Source: Neoakkermansia glycaniphila
Lineage (GTDB): Bacteria > Verrucomicrobiota > Verrucomicrobiia > Verrucomicrobiales > Akkermansiaceae
NCBI RefSeq assembly: GCF_001683795.1
Contig: NZ_LIGX01000001.1
Span: 62,001-126,000 of the forward strand
DNA: 64,000 nucleotides
Direction of reading: 5' to 3'
Positions 28,184-36,102 of the stretch are shown one piece after another. The stretch's first letter is position 1. Each line of letters begins with the position of its first letter. The notes beneath the pieces are model-generated. The model did not search any database, was not told the origin of the DNA, and worked only from the letters and a program-made list of their open reading frames with translations. Made by a program: the position numbers and the translations under genes.

Positions 28184-28322
28184 GGTTTTCTTATTGGCTG
28201 AGGGCGTGCGGCGCTGCCGACGCCCGGGTTGAGGCCGCGCGGGCAGCCGGGCCGGAAGGGCTACCCTGCCTTGCAGGTATAGACGCCTCCCGACGCAGCC
28301 GCGTTCACGGCTTCCTTGTTTT

Positions 28323-29594
28323 TTACAGAACTTCGTCCAGAGCCGCGATAATATCATCGACGTGTTCCAGACCGATGGACAGGCGCAGCAGATCAGGCGT
28401 AATGCCGCCTTTGAGCAGGGCCTCTTCGGAAAGCTGCGAATGAGTCGTACTTGCCGGATGGGCGATCAGGCTCTTCGCATCGCCCACATTCACGAGGTGC
28501 GAGAACAGCTGGATATTGTCGATCACGCGCACGGCCTCTTCATAACCGCCCTTGTGGCCGAACACCACCATACCGCCGAACCCGTTCTTCAGGTACCTGG
28601 CTGCAAGCGGGTAGGAAGGATCGTCCTCCAGCCCCGGATAGCGCACCCATGCCACCTTCGGATGATTCTTCAGGAAACGGGCCACCTTCAAGGCATTCTC
28701 GCTGTGGCGCTGCGTGCGAAGCGGCAACGTTTCGACTCCTTGGATGAAATTCCAGGCGGAATCGGGAGAAAGAGTCGCACCCAGATTGCGCAGAAGCACC
28801 GTCCTCATGCGGAGAATATAGGCAAGCTGCTGCAAACTGCCGAGATCATGTCCGAAACGCAGCCCGTGGTAGCCGCCGTCCGGCTCGTTGTACAGGGCGA
28901 ACTTCGGATCCGTCCAGTCGAACTTGCCAGCATCGATCACGATGCCGCCGATGCCCGTACCATGCCCGCCGATCCACTTCGTCAGTGAATGAATCACCAC
29001 ATCCGCACCATGATCGATCGGGCGGAAAAGCGTGGGCGGCGTAAACGTCGAATCCACGACGAGGGGCAAATGATGCTTGCGGGCAATCTCGGAATAACGG
29101 TCGATATCCGCCACATCAAGGGAAGGATTCCCGATCACCTCAATATAAATGGCACGCGTCTTCTCATTGATGGCGGCCTCCACGGCGGCAAAATCGTTCA
29201 CCGGCGTAAAGCGGGCCGTAATCCCGTAATTCGGCAAAATGGCGTCGAACATCGTGTAGGTGCCCCCGTACAGATTGTTTGCCGTCACGAACTCGTCTCC
29301 GCCCTTCAGAATATTCAACAACGCATACTGGATGGCGGACGTACCGGAAGCCAGCGACAGGGCGCCGACTCCGCCTTCCAGTGCGGCAATGCGCTGCTCC
29401 AGCACATCGTTCGTCGGATTCATCAGACGGGCGTAAATATTGCCCAGCTCGCGCAGGGCGAACAGGTCGGCGCCATGCTTGGCGCTCTTGAACAGGAAGG
29501 ATGAAGTGCGGTAAACGGGCACAGCGCGGGAAAGGGTATCGCTTTCGACGGGCTGTCCGGCATGAATGGCTAATGTTTCAGGCTTGTAACTCAT
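28323..29594 (-). CDS. O-acetylhomoserine sulfhydrylase (MetY-type)
   Basis: The 423-residue enzyme belongs to the Cys/Met metabolism PLP family and most resembles O-acetylhomoserine aminocarboxypropyltransferase. Supporting blocks are [66 protein letters not shown] (PLP lysine in SLTKW) and [10 protein letters not shown]. It would make homocysteine from sulfide. With cysK downstream the pair handles direct sulfhydrylation. Confidence 0.92.
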   Translation of the reverse strand: MSYKPETLAIHAGQPVESDTLSRAVPVYRTSSFLFKSAKHGADLFALRELGNIYARLMNPTNDVLEQRIAALEGGVGALSLASGTSAIQYALLNILKGGDEFVTANNLYGGTYTMFDAILPNYGITARFTPVNDFAAVEAAINEKTRAIYIEVIGNPSLDVADIDRYSEIARKHHLPLVVDSTFTPPTLFRPIDHGADVVIHSLTKWIGGHGTGIGGIVIDAGKFDWTDPKFALYNEPDGGYHGLRFGHDLGSLQQLAYILRMRTVLLRNLGATLSPDSAWNFIQGVETLPLRTQRHSENALKVARFLKNHPKVAWVRYPGLEDDPSYPLAARYLKNGFGGMVVFGHKGGYEEAVRVIDNIQLFSHLVNVGDAKSLIAHPASTTHSQLSEEALLKGGITPDLLRLSIGLEHVDDIIAALDEVL

Positions 29595-29975
29595 AATGGA
29601 TCTATTTATTTCTATGTTAATTGTGAATGAATGAAAAAGGAAAGAACGGAAAAATCACCTGCCGGTTACGGCGCGGCAAGAAGATGCGGAGACATGATAC
29701 TGGACCGCACAAAAGGAAGACACGGATGCCATGCGGGAATCAACAAAAAAAGCCTCCTCGAAATGAAGAAATATCCTGTCAAGGATCGGAAGCGGAAAAA
29801 ACCGAAAAGTTGAATGAAGGATGAACTTGGTGCGCCGGGATTCTGCCGTTTTTTAGACTGATTCGCAAGAATAATTTGCGTACAGACTATTTTTTTCATG
29901 CCGAGGCAACGAACGAACATCCATTTATATTAATAATCAATATCCTACAAGAAAACAAAGTATGACACTCCCTTG
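29595..29975. other. Intergenic region between metY and the amidase gene
   Basis: This 381-base stretch upstream of metY is AT-rich. I see short open frames without a ribosome-binding site or family similarity and no riboswitch I can name. A TTGACA on the minus strand near 29780 lacks a convincing -10. The metY promoter is presumably within it. Confidence 0.4.
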
Positions 29976-30692
29976 TCAGCCTGCCTTGTTTTCCGCCCTT
30001 TTCTGCTGCTGCGACCCGAATTTAAGGCAACGGTCATAGTAATCGACTCGCGAAATGAAGCCGGCCCAGGTCGCCCCCAGGCACCCGTCATCCAGAAGAG
30101 GGGCGGGGCATTTCTTCCCCGTCCAGAAAATATGGCCGACCACGCATTTCAACGGAATCCGGTACTCGTACATCAGCAAAGCCGCCAGCTTGGCCGTTCG
30201 CTCGAACGTCGCCGGCATATCGTTCCCCTCGTTCTCGCACATCTCAATGCCGATGGAATACAGATTGCCCGGCTTGTAACCGTATTCCGCATGATGCCCC
30301 ATTTCGTTGAGAGGCAAATGCTGGCGCACCTCCCCGCAATCCACGGTAAAATGCCAGCTCAAATACCCCACCGCACCGCCCGTAATGCGCCCCATCTTCA
30401 GCACGGAGGCATGCCGCGCCGCATTGGCGGAGGCATTCATATTCCGCGTCGCATGGATCGTGATATAGTGCGGCACCAGCTCACGCGGCTTGCAACGGCC
30501 GAACTCCCCTTTCGGAATCAAATCCTCACAGATATTGATCTCCTCGCGCAACTGCTGCGGAGTCAGACAACGCAGCGGAGCAGGATCCGGCGTAAAAATA
30601 ACCAGCGGCGGTTCCGGTAGACGATCGACCGCATCGTCGCATCCCAGCAGCAGGCAGCAGCAGAGAAAAACCACAAGGTAGAGAAAGGGCAT
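29976..30692 (-). CDS. Lipoprotein N-acetylmuramoyl-L-alanine amidase (T7 lysozyme-like)
   Basis: A lipobox (LLLGC, Cys18) marks a membrane-anchored protein. The catalytic domain is Amidase_2/T7 lysozyme type: HYITIHATRN gives zinc ligand His80, and GHIFWTGKKC gives His187, Lys193 and Cys195, with the same spacing as His122, Lys128 and Cys130 of T7 lysozyme. It cuts the bond between muramic acid and the stem peptide. The gene stands alone between metY and the pseudopilin gene and is probably used in wall remodelling. Confidence 0.9.
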   Translation of the reverse strand: MPFLYLVVFLCCCLLLGCDDAVDRLPEPPLVIFTPDPAPLRCLTPQQLREEINICEDLIPKGEFGRCKPRELVPHYITIHATRNMNASANAARHASVLKMGRITGGAVGYLSWHFTVDCGEVRQHLPLNEMGHHAEYGYKPGNLYSIGIEMCENEGNDMPATFERTAKLAALLMYEYRIPLKCVVGHIFWTGKKCPAPLLDDGCLGATWAGFISRVDYYDRCLKFGSQQQKRAENKAG

Positions 30693-30767
30693 GGCGTATC
30701 CTTCTACACGGACATCGGAATGTCAAGGCGCTTTTCGCCCATTCCGAAGCTCCCGCTGCCATAAACA

Positions 30768-30800
30768 ACAAGGCGCCCTGCACGATGCAGAACGCCTTGT
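30768..30800 (-). terminator. Terminator of the pseudopilin gene
   Basis: ACAAGGCG (30768-30775) pairs with CGCCTTGT (30793-30800), with an inner CTGC/GCAG stem, shortly after the pseudopilin stop. The T run on the minus strand is weak. Confidence 0.6.
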
Positions 30801-30831
30801 GAAAAGTTCGGTTCAGTATCTACCCGCCTCT

Positions 30832-31599
30832 TTAGAGATTGGGAGGCATGACAATGTATTTGCTGCCATTGTCACGGCCTTTCTTGTCCTCACCGAAGAG
30901 ACTCTTCTTGGGAGTACCATAATCGGTATTATCTTCTTCTTCAACAAGTTCCTTCTGTCCACCCGAATTGGAAATCGTATAGTACAGGAGATTGCCGCGG
31001 AAGCTGTTCATATCGTAACGGGTATCGGCAGCCTTCGTCGGAGCCTTGCTGGCCACCGAAGAAAGGAGAATCGGAGTAGCGTCGTTGCCCGTCACGGGCG
31101 TACGCACGTCCGCATTGTCGGGGTCGGTGCGCATCACGTAACCGAAGCCACATTCGCCTTTGGAAAGAGCTTTGCCACCGCCTACCTTTTTATCGGCTTC
31201 CTTGATCTTGCGGCCATCGGCAATAGCGATTTTTGCATAGAAATTGCCTTCAAAGGAAGGACCAACATTGTTCAGGAAAAAGAGCTGGCGAAGATAATCG
31301 TTCGAATAGTTGCCTTTGATTGGGCCGTACTGGGTTGCTGTCTCGCCATTCTGCTCCTCGATATCCAGCGCCGTACTATCGCACGGGAAGGAACCGTATG
31401 AATTATTGAAATCCATCAGGGTGGAATACACGTTCCTCATGTTCGAAACACCGGCAGTGCGATCGCCATCGTTCAACTTATCGAGAATCGGACCCCAGGA
31501 TACGGCGGCCAGAGACGCAATAATAGCAACGACGACCATCAGCTCGATCAGCGTGAATGCCGCTGCGCGACGGACTTTATGTGCAAATTTGAGTTTCAT
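30832..31599 (-). CDS. Type II secretion/type IV pilin-like pseudopilin
   Basis: The N-terminus carries the prepilin signature RRAAAFTLIELMVVVAIIASLAA. Cleavage would occur before Phe; the residue before it is Ala rather than the usual Gly. The single hydrophobic helix is followed by a mature domain of about 220 residues with GPILDKL and a C-terminal Gly/Asn-rich part. It is of the GspG/H-like kind frequent in Verrucomicrobia. No other secretion genes are beside it. Confidence 0.85.
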   Translation of the reverse strand: MKLKFAHKVRRAAAFTLIELMVVVAIIASLAAVSWGPILDKLNDGDRTAGVSNMRNVYSTLMDFNNSYGSFPCDSTALDIEEQNGETATQYGPIKGNYSNDYLRQLFFLNNVGPSFEGNFYAKIAIADGRKIKEADKKVGGGKALSKGECGFGYVMRTDPDNADVRTPVTGNDATPILLSSVASKAPTKAADTRYDMNSFRGNLLYYTISNSGGQKELVEEEDNTDYGTPKKSLFGEDKKGRDNGSKYIVMPPNL

Positions 31600-31706
31600 G
31601 GTTGAATCTGTGATTGACGGTTATTTATAGCATTTACAAGTATAGTTGGCAAGCGGTAAATTCATTTTTCCCGACCATGCCGATCGCCCCTGCCCGCACT
31701 TCCCTT

Positions 31707-32486
31707 TTAGCGGGCAAACAAAGCCTGCAGAGCCGATAAATCCTCGGCCGCCGGGCGGTCTGCAGCAGCAATCGCCTCGCGCTGCAAAGCGTTCAACTCC
31801 CGGATGCCCTTGCCAGCAAGAGCAAGCATGGCTGCCATCTCATCGGCCGTGAACACCGCTTCTTCCCCGGAACCTTGCACTTCGACGAACTGGCCGCCTT
31901 CCGTCATCACCACATTCATATCCACATCTGCATCGCGGTCTTCCACATAGCAGAGATCCAGAAGAGGCGTACCTTCCAGCATGCCGACGGAAATAGCGGC
32001 AACGAGCTGCTTCATGGGCATTTCAGCCAATTTCCCTTCCGCTACAAGCTTGTTCAGCGCCATCGCGAGAGCAACCGACGCTCCGGAAATGGAAGCCGTC
32101 CTTGTACCGCCGTCAGCCTGCAGCACGTCGCAATCGATCCAGACCGTGCGCTGGCCGATCTTCGAAAGATCGACGGCGGCGCGCAAGGAGCGCCCGATCA
32201 GTCGCTGGATTTCCGAAGAACGCCCGTCCAGTTTACCGGAAGTAATATCGCGGCGCTTACGATCCAGCGTGGAATAGGGCAACATGGAATACTCGGCAGA
32301 CAGCCAGCCGCCCTCAACCTTCTGCACCTTCATCCAGCGGGGCACATCCTCCTCGATTGTCACCGCACAAATCACGCGTGTATTCCCGAACGATGCCAAT
32401 ACGGAGGCCGTCGCATTCGGGGCGATATGCGGAATAAAGGAGATGGGACGCAATTCGTCCGCCTGTCTGTGATCGTGACGGTTCAT
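31707..32486 (-). CDS. rph: Ribonuclease PH
   Basis: This phosphorolytic 3'-5' exoribonuclease trims tRNA 3' ends. Family blocks are RPISFIPHIAPNATASVLASFGNTRVICAV, VEGGWLSAEYSMLPYST, GRSSEIQRLIGRSLRA, TVWIDCDVLQADGGTRTASISGA and the Asp-rich YVEDRDADVDMNVVMT. The ATG at 32486 gives MNRHDHRQADELRP, the normal family N-terminus; the frame extends eight codons upstream. Confidence 0.96.
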   Translation of the reverse strand: MNRHDHRQADELRPISFIPHIAPNATASVLASFGNTRVICAVTIEEDVPRWMKVQKVEGGWLSAEYSMLPYSTLDRKRRDITSGKLDGRSSEIQRLIGRSLRAAVDLSKIGQRTVWIDCDVLQADGGTRTASISGASVALAMALNKLVAEGKLAEMPMKQLVAAISVGMLEGTPLLDLCYVEDRDADVDMNVVMTEGGQFVEVQGSGEEAVFTADEMAAMLALAGKGIRELNALQREAIAAADRPAAEDLSALQALFAR

Positions 32487-32594
32487 GCCGTTAGAATGCC
32501 CTGTTTCCACGAATTTGACAAGGCAAAAGGCAACGGGTTGTCAAGGAAATCTTCACATTGAACAAACCGAACACCGGTTACATGCCGTTCTCGG

Positions 32595-32797
32595 AAAAAA
32601 AGCTGCGCCACCTCTACCCAGAGGTGGCGCAGCTCTCTCTCTATGTAACTTCCATTTACCTGTGGAAGAGGGGGATGCCTTGCTCCTTCGCGGCACGACA
32701 GGAATTGCAAGCGCATGAAGCAGATGTTGCCCCGGCGAAGTAAAAACGTCAACAGAACAACAATTGAACCATTGGGATATTTTGCCCATCCGGAACA
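32595..32797 (-). ncRNA. Putative structured small RNA, copy A
   Basis: Read on the minus strand, a possible promoter (ATGTCA, 17 bases, TATTCT) at 32832-32804 is followed by an imperfect GC stem, a hairpin TTCCA/TGGAA around 32650-32667, a purine-pyrimidine run, and a 14-bp stem (AGCTGCGCCACCTC with its complement, 32601-32634). The last stem is followed by seven T residues, a textbook terminator. The central 45 bases are almost identical to copy B, while the terminal stem differs in sequence but keeps its pairing. Direction is inferred from the terminator; expression is not proven. Confidence 0.5.
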
Positions 32798-32803
32798 AAA
32801 CCT

Positions 32804-32832
32804 AGAATACGGATTATCAATCCGCATGACAT
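32804..32832 (-). promoter_or_regulatory. Weaker promoter with palindromic spacer in front of RNA copy A
   Basis: ATGTCA (32832-32827), 17 bases, TATTCT (32809-32804) on the minus strand. The spacer contains CGGATT-N3-AATCCG, the same palindrome type as in copy B. Confidence 0.45.
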
Positions 32833-32976
32833 ACCCATTTCACATTCGTCAGACATTCAGCGTCTTGATGCACTTATGAATAGATATACCGTGAAGGCAT
32901 CATGCACACAGATCAACCATGTAGCAACAGGAAGCATAAAAAATGAAGAAGTTGTATATTTCAGGATTTTATTATT

Positions 32977-33005
32977 GACAAACGGATTGATAATCCGTTA
33001 ATTTT
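32977..33005 (+). promoter_or_regulatory. Third palindrome with an upstream TTGACA on the plus strand
   Basis: TTGACA is followed by the palindrome ACGGATT-GAT-AATCCGT and then TTAATT with a 17-base spacer. The -10 match is poor, so this may be only an operator-like site. A further copy, ACGGATTT-AAAATCCG, is near 33455. Confidence 0.35.
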
Positions 33006-33109
33006 CATTAATCAGCACATCATAAATAATTATTTCACATCCTTTTTTCCTCTCTTTTTCAGCCCTTTTCTCCGCCACAAAAAATACCATCATCCGTTCT
33101 TCCTCTCCA

Positions 33110-33267
33110 ACAAGAAGTGCCACCCCCTTACGGAGGTGGCACTACTCTCTCTATGTAACTTCCATTTACCTGATGGAAGAGGGGGATGCCTTGCTGCCTT
33201 CTCGACAGGACAGGATACGCAAGCACAATAAATTCCACTTGTTGGCGTTCAGCTTTCAGATTTGGAA
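33110..33267 (-). ncRNA. Putative structured small RNA, copy B
   Basis: This is a second version of the element. On the minus strand a strong promoter (TTGACG, 17 bases, TAGAAT; 33302-33274) is followed by GTTCC at nearly the same distance as in copy A. Next come the conserved GGCATCCCCCTCTTCCA block with its hairpin (CTTCCAT/ATGGAAG) and a final stem AGTGCCACC/GGTGGCACT (33116-33143). The closing stem has no long T run. Base changes relative to copy A keep both stems, which argues for a functional RNA. Confidence 0.5.
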
Positions 33268-33273
33268 CGGCAT

Positions 33274-33302
33274 TATTCTACGGTTTTTAAATCCGTACGT
33301 CA
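33274..33302 (-). promoter_or_regulatory. Promoter with palindromic spacer in front of RNA copy B
   Basis: TTGACG (33302-33297) and TAGAAT (33279-33274) are separated by exactly 17 bases. The spacer is the inverted repeat TACGG-N-CCGTA, so a dimeric regulator could sit between the two promoter boxes. Confidence 0.6.
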
Positions 33303-33595
33303 ACCCTCAAATGAACATCTATCATTTATTAGTTACTATAAGCGCGTTACGTGGAATGAAAAAATATTATTGCACAGCGAAAACGGCTTTTGTGTACATG
33401 TACAAAAATACAATCATTTTAGTATTAATTAAATAAACATAAATGAAAATAAACGGATTTAAAATCCGCTTCTTATACTATACCGATTGCTGTTTCTCCT
33501 TATTTCAAAATTACCATTTTTTCGCATCTTTTCCCAGATTTTTTACAATTAATTTTCATATAAACAATTTTGCATCATTTTGTCATATTAATTGC

Positions 33596-33628
33596 AAAAA
33601 AAGAGCCCCGGATCATTCCGGGGCTCTT
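33596..33628 (-). terminator. Terminator of hpf
   Basis: A 12-bp stem AAGAGCCCCGGA/TCCGGGGCTCTT (33601-33612 and 33617-33628) with loop TCAT is followed by a T run on the minus strand. Confidence 0.93.
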
Positions 33629-33651
33629 TTCAAATACCGTACAATCGATGA

Positions 33652-34233
33652 TTACAAGGATGCACCGAGCTCAATAATGGAGTAATCTCCATTCGGCAAA
33701 CGGTACACGATCTGCAAAACATCGCGGCGGGCATTGCGGTACAGCACGAAAGGCTTGTCCGACATTTCCAGTGCCATAATGGCATCTTCCTTGTACATGG
33801 TGACAAGTTCGTAGCCTTCGCGGTGTATGGTGATCGGCTTCGGATCTTCCGTTGCACCTTCTTCGTAATCAAGCACATCTTCCCCATACACCTGAGCTTC
33901 CAGATGGCGGATGGATTCTGCGCGATGCGGGCGGAACCTCTTCATCAGACGCGTCTTGTGCTTACGCATGCGGCGCATGATCTTGGTTACCGTTTCGTCA
34001 ATGGCCGCATAGAGATCGACACCGACGGTGGAAGCTTCAATCGTGATATGATCGGAGCAGAAAAGGATGATTTCACAAATTTGTCGGTCTTTCTGCACGT
34101 CCACAATCACTCGTGCTTCAATGATCTTGGGGTAGTCGATATGGATTGCCTCAATTTTTTTGACCGCGAATTCGCGGATCGCCTCGGTCACTTCTACATG
34201 ACGCCCCGTTACCGTAATATCTGCTTTTTGCAT
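33652..34233 (-). CDS. hpf: Ribosome hibernation-promoting factor, long form
   Basis: This 193-residue protein has the N-terminal ribosome-binding domain (ITVTGRHVEVTEAIREFAVKK, then ARVIVDVQK) and the C-terminal dimerisation domain (PITIHREGYELVTMYKEDAIMALEMSDKPFVLYRN), so it is the long type that pairs 70S ribosomes into 100S dimers. A promoter is seen upstream (34292-34321) and a ribosome-binding site AGAGGT just before the ATG. Confidence 0.95.
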   Translation of the reverse strand: MQKADITVTGRHVEVTEAIREFAVKKIEAIHIDYPKIIEARVIVDVQKDRQICEIILFCSDHITIEASTVGVDLYAAIDETVTKIMRRMRKHKTRLMKRFRPHRAESIRHLEAQVYGEDVLDYEEGATEDPKPITIHREGYELVTMYKEDAIMALEMSDKPFVLYRNARRDVLQIVYRLPNGDYSIIELGASL

Positions 34234-34291
34234 GGTACTTACCTCTTTCTATTTTTGGGTTATTGCGAATTCATGTTTTTTCGCACTGTTA

Positions 34292-34321
34292 ATAATACAC
34301 CTGAAACCTCTGTATTGTCGA
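34292..34321 (-). promoter_or_regulatory. Promoter of hpf
   Basis: TCGACA (34321-34316), an 18-base spacer and TATTAT (34297-34292) on the minus strand, about 55 bases before the hpf ATG. Confidence 0.6.
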
Positions 34322-34508
34322 GCTTTCTTGAAAAAAAGACACAAAAAGATAGCCTTTCGGAAAAGAATCCATCCAAACAACGCAAACTTTCACCCTACCG
34401 CACCCCCATGAGCCCAGGCAGGTGGTCACGCCATTCTGGAGCCGCACGACACACAAGTACATTCACTGCGTGGTTCTATTACCATTTCTGCTACACGCAA
34501 GCATGCAA

Positions 34509-34541
34509 AACGGCTGCCTTCCCCATGGAAAGGCAGCCGTT
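34509..34541 (-). terminator. Terminator of the LamG/PEP-CTERM gene
   Basis: AACGGCTGCCTT (34509-34520) pairs with AAGGCAGCCGTT (34530-34541), 19 bases after the stop. A short T run follows on the minus strand. Confidence 0.85.
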
Positions 34542-34559
34542 CCGAATCCGTTTGTCCTC

Positions 34560-35014
34560 TTACGCCATGCGGCGGCGGCGCAGCATCAGGCCAGCCAGGG
34601 ACAACAGGCCCAGAGTTGCCGTTGCAGGCTCGGGAACAGCGGCATTTTCCGCCTTGATGGCATCGGATACACGTCCCTTAGCCAAATAGCCTACCTGATC
34701 CTTCGTCAAAGCTCCGGAGAACAACGCCACCTCATCGTACATGGCTGTCGGCTTGCTACCCGAATCTCCGTTTCCAAGGGTGAACTGCGTCACATCCGCA
34801 TTGGCAATCGGTGTGCCGGTCCATTGTCCGGCCTGTTCGCCGTTCAGGAACAGAGTGGCTACTCCGTTCTGGTAGGTCAAGGCCATGTGGTTCCATACGT
34901 TCTGCGTAATCGGCGCCGTCGATTCCCCTCCATTGCCGATCAGGCCATTGCCGTACACGTTGTATTTATTGTTGCCGCCGGATTGCACATACAGATAATT
35001 GGTGTAACGCGCCA
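34560..35014 (-). pseudogene. 3' part of a LamG/PEP-CTERM surface protein, cut by the prophage
   Basis: About 151 codons remain. They encode the second half of a LamG/concanavalin-like domain (NYLYVQSGGNNKYNVYG, WNHMALTYQNGVATLFLNGEQAG, YDEVALFSGALTKDQVGYL), a linker, and a PEP-CTERM sorting tail (VPEPATATLGLLSLAGL, then RRRRMA) for exosortase processing. The homologous reading begins abruptly at 35014, where phage DNA starts with TG. Upstream codons of the same open frame are only a shadow of phage genes. The 5' part should lie at the other prophage end, outside the window. Confidence 0.85.
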
Positions 35015-35060
35015 TGAGGGTTTGGATGCGTTTGACATGTAGTTTGGATGTCGAGGCATT
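35015..35060. other. Prophage end with repeated transposase-site-like motifs
   Basis: The end begins TGAGG and holds GTTTGGATG twice, 22 bases apart, the layout of end-type binding sites in Mu-like elements. A target duplication cannot be checked because the other end is not in the window. Confidence 0.6.
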
Positions 35061-35067
35061 CATGGAT

Positions 35068-35100
35068 GAAAAAGGCACGTCCCGTGCATGGGGCGTGCCT
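35068..35100 (-). terminator. Terminator of the phage late operon
   Basis: AGGCACG (35073-35079) pairs with CGTGCCT (35094-35100), with inner CCC/GGG pairs and loop GTGCAT. Five T residues follow on the minus strand. It lies between the last tail gene and the prophage end. Confidence 0.85.
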
Positions 35101-35136
35101 GTGTTGTGCATGGGGGATGCACGGGGGATGCACGGG

Positions 35137-36102
35137 TTATCCGGTGTAGTCGACGGAGGTGTGGAGGGCGTAGGTCCAGGTGAGGGGGTCGAGGCTGGCG
35201 GTGGTGGTGATGGTGTGGCGCGGGTCGATGGCTTGCCAGCGGAGGATGACGGTGTCGTAGGTGGCGACGGCCGATGGGGCGAAGGCGGGGAGGATGATGT
35301 GTTCGCCGCTGTAGTGCTGGGTGGAGGCGATGCCGTCGATGTCCGCAATGTGGATGGCGGTTGATGGGAGGGTTGGGTCGAGGTCGGGGATGCCGATGTG
35401 TTCGCCTCCGAGGGGGCGCCATGGTTGGGTGCCGTCTGCATCCCAGGGGCCATCCATGAGTTCGCAGACTTTGCCGAAGCCTTCGACGGCGTGCTGGAGG
35501 ACGAGGAAGAGGCGGCCGCAGGTGATGCAGGCCCAGAGGCAGTAGGTGACGCCGTTTTGCCCGGTGTAGCCGTCCGGGTTGTACCAGGGGAGGGCCCATG
35601 TGTCGGCCATGATCCAGGGGAGGTCGCCGCGCCATTGTCCGTTGTGGCGGAGGTAGGCGTCGCGTTCGTAGAGGTCGCCGGGGACGAGGGTGCAGCCGCG
35701 GTAGGTGCCGGGGCTGACGTCCGAGGCGGTGGGGCCATCCAGTTCGGCACGGAGGATGCCGGGTTCTTCTTCCATGAGGTCGGGGATGGTGTGGTCGGGT
35801 GGCGGAGGCGGTTCCGGGAAGGCGATGTCGGTGATGCGGAGGTGGAGTTTGCCGCGCCAGTAGGCTCCGTGGAGGTAGCGGGAGGGTGCGGGGGTGTAGG
35901 TGCCGTTGCTGTTGTTGTGGTAGAGGGGGCATTCATCCATGACGATCCAGGCTTCGGGGTCGTCGATCTGGTCGATGCTGCCCCATGACGGAGGGAGGAG
36001 GATGCCGCCGAGGTGGTGCTGGGTGGCGGTGATGCCGTCGATGTCCGCGATGTGGATGGCGCGGTGTTGTTCGGTTTCGAGGAGGTCGGGGATGTCGCTC
36101 AT
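35137..36102 (-). CDS. Phage tail protein with internal duplication
   Basis: This last gene of the late operon encodes 321 residues. The block AIHIADIDGI-x-TQHH appears near the N-terminus (about residues 14-38) and again near 245-270 as AIHIADIDGIASTQHYSG. The copies are also close at DNA level, about 680 bases apart. The middle part (CLWACITCGRLFLVLQHAVEGFGKV) is a single compact region. The start overlaps the stop of the tail-tip gene as ATGA. Position suggests a tail-tip or receptor-binding part; no family was recognised. Confidence 0.7.
   Translation of the reverse strand: MSDIPDLLETEQHRAIHIADIDGITATQHHLGGILLPPSWGSIDQIDDPEAWIVMDECPLYHNNSNGTYTPAPSRYLHGAYWRGKLHLRITDIAFPEPPPPPDHTIPDLMEEEPGILRAELDGPTASDVSPGTYRGCTLVPGDLYERDAYLRHNGQWRGDLPWIMADTWALPWYNPDGYTGQNGVTYCLWACITCGRLFLVLQHAVEGFGKVCELMDGPWDADGTQPWRPLGGEHIGIPDLDPTLPSTAIHIADIDGIASTQHYSGEHIILPAFAPSAVATYDTVILRWQAIDPRHTITTTASLDPLTWTYALHTSVDYTG

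Larger units (their letters stand above)
32511..33595. other. Long AT-rich intergenic region with tandem structured elements
   Basis: No convincing protein gene is found between rph and hpf. The region holds two related structured elements (annotated as putative RNAs) and four inverted repeats of the form ACGGATT-N-AATCCGT near 32811, 32981, 33278 and 33455. Each structured element has a pair of these palindromes 170-180 bases apart on its right side, so the whole looks like a diverged tandem duplication of about 0.5 kb. Confidence 0.6.
34234..34559. other. Intergenic region between hpf and the interrupted LamG gene
   Basis: The left part holds the hpf leader and promoter, the right end holds the terminator of the LamG gene. 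I see nothing else in about 180 bases in the middle. Confidence 0.5.

Noticed and set aside
28184-28322. Riboswitch in front of cysK
   Set aside because: A GC-rich stem-loop exists, but I cannot match it to a known sulfur-related riboswitch.
29666-29920. 84-codon minus-strand frame upstream of metY
   Set aside because: No ribosome-binding site, no family and low-complexity composition.
32558-33436. Small peptides beginning MPC after a GGGGG run in both RNA elements
   Set aside because: Frames are not conserved beyond three residues, and spacing between the purine run and ATG is too short.
35015-35936. N-terminal 300 codons of the frame that ends in the PEP-CTERM tail
   Set aside because: They are Pro/Thr/Ser-rich shadow of the last tail gene; the true gene is cut at the prophage border.
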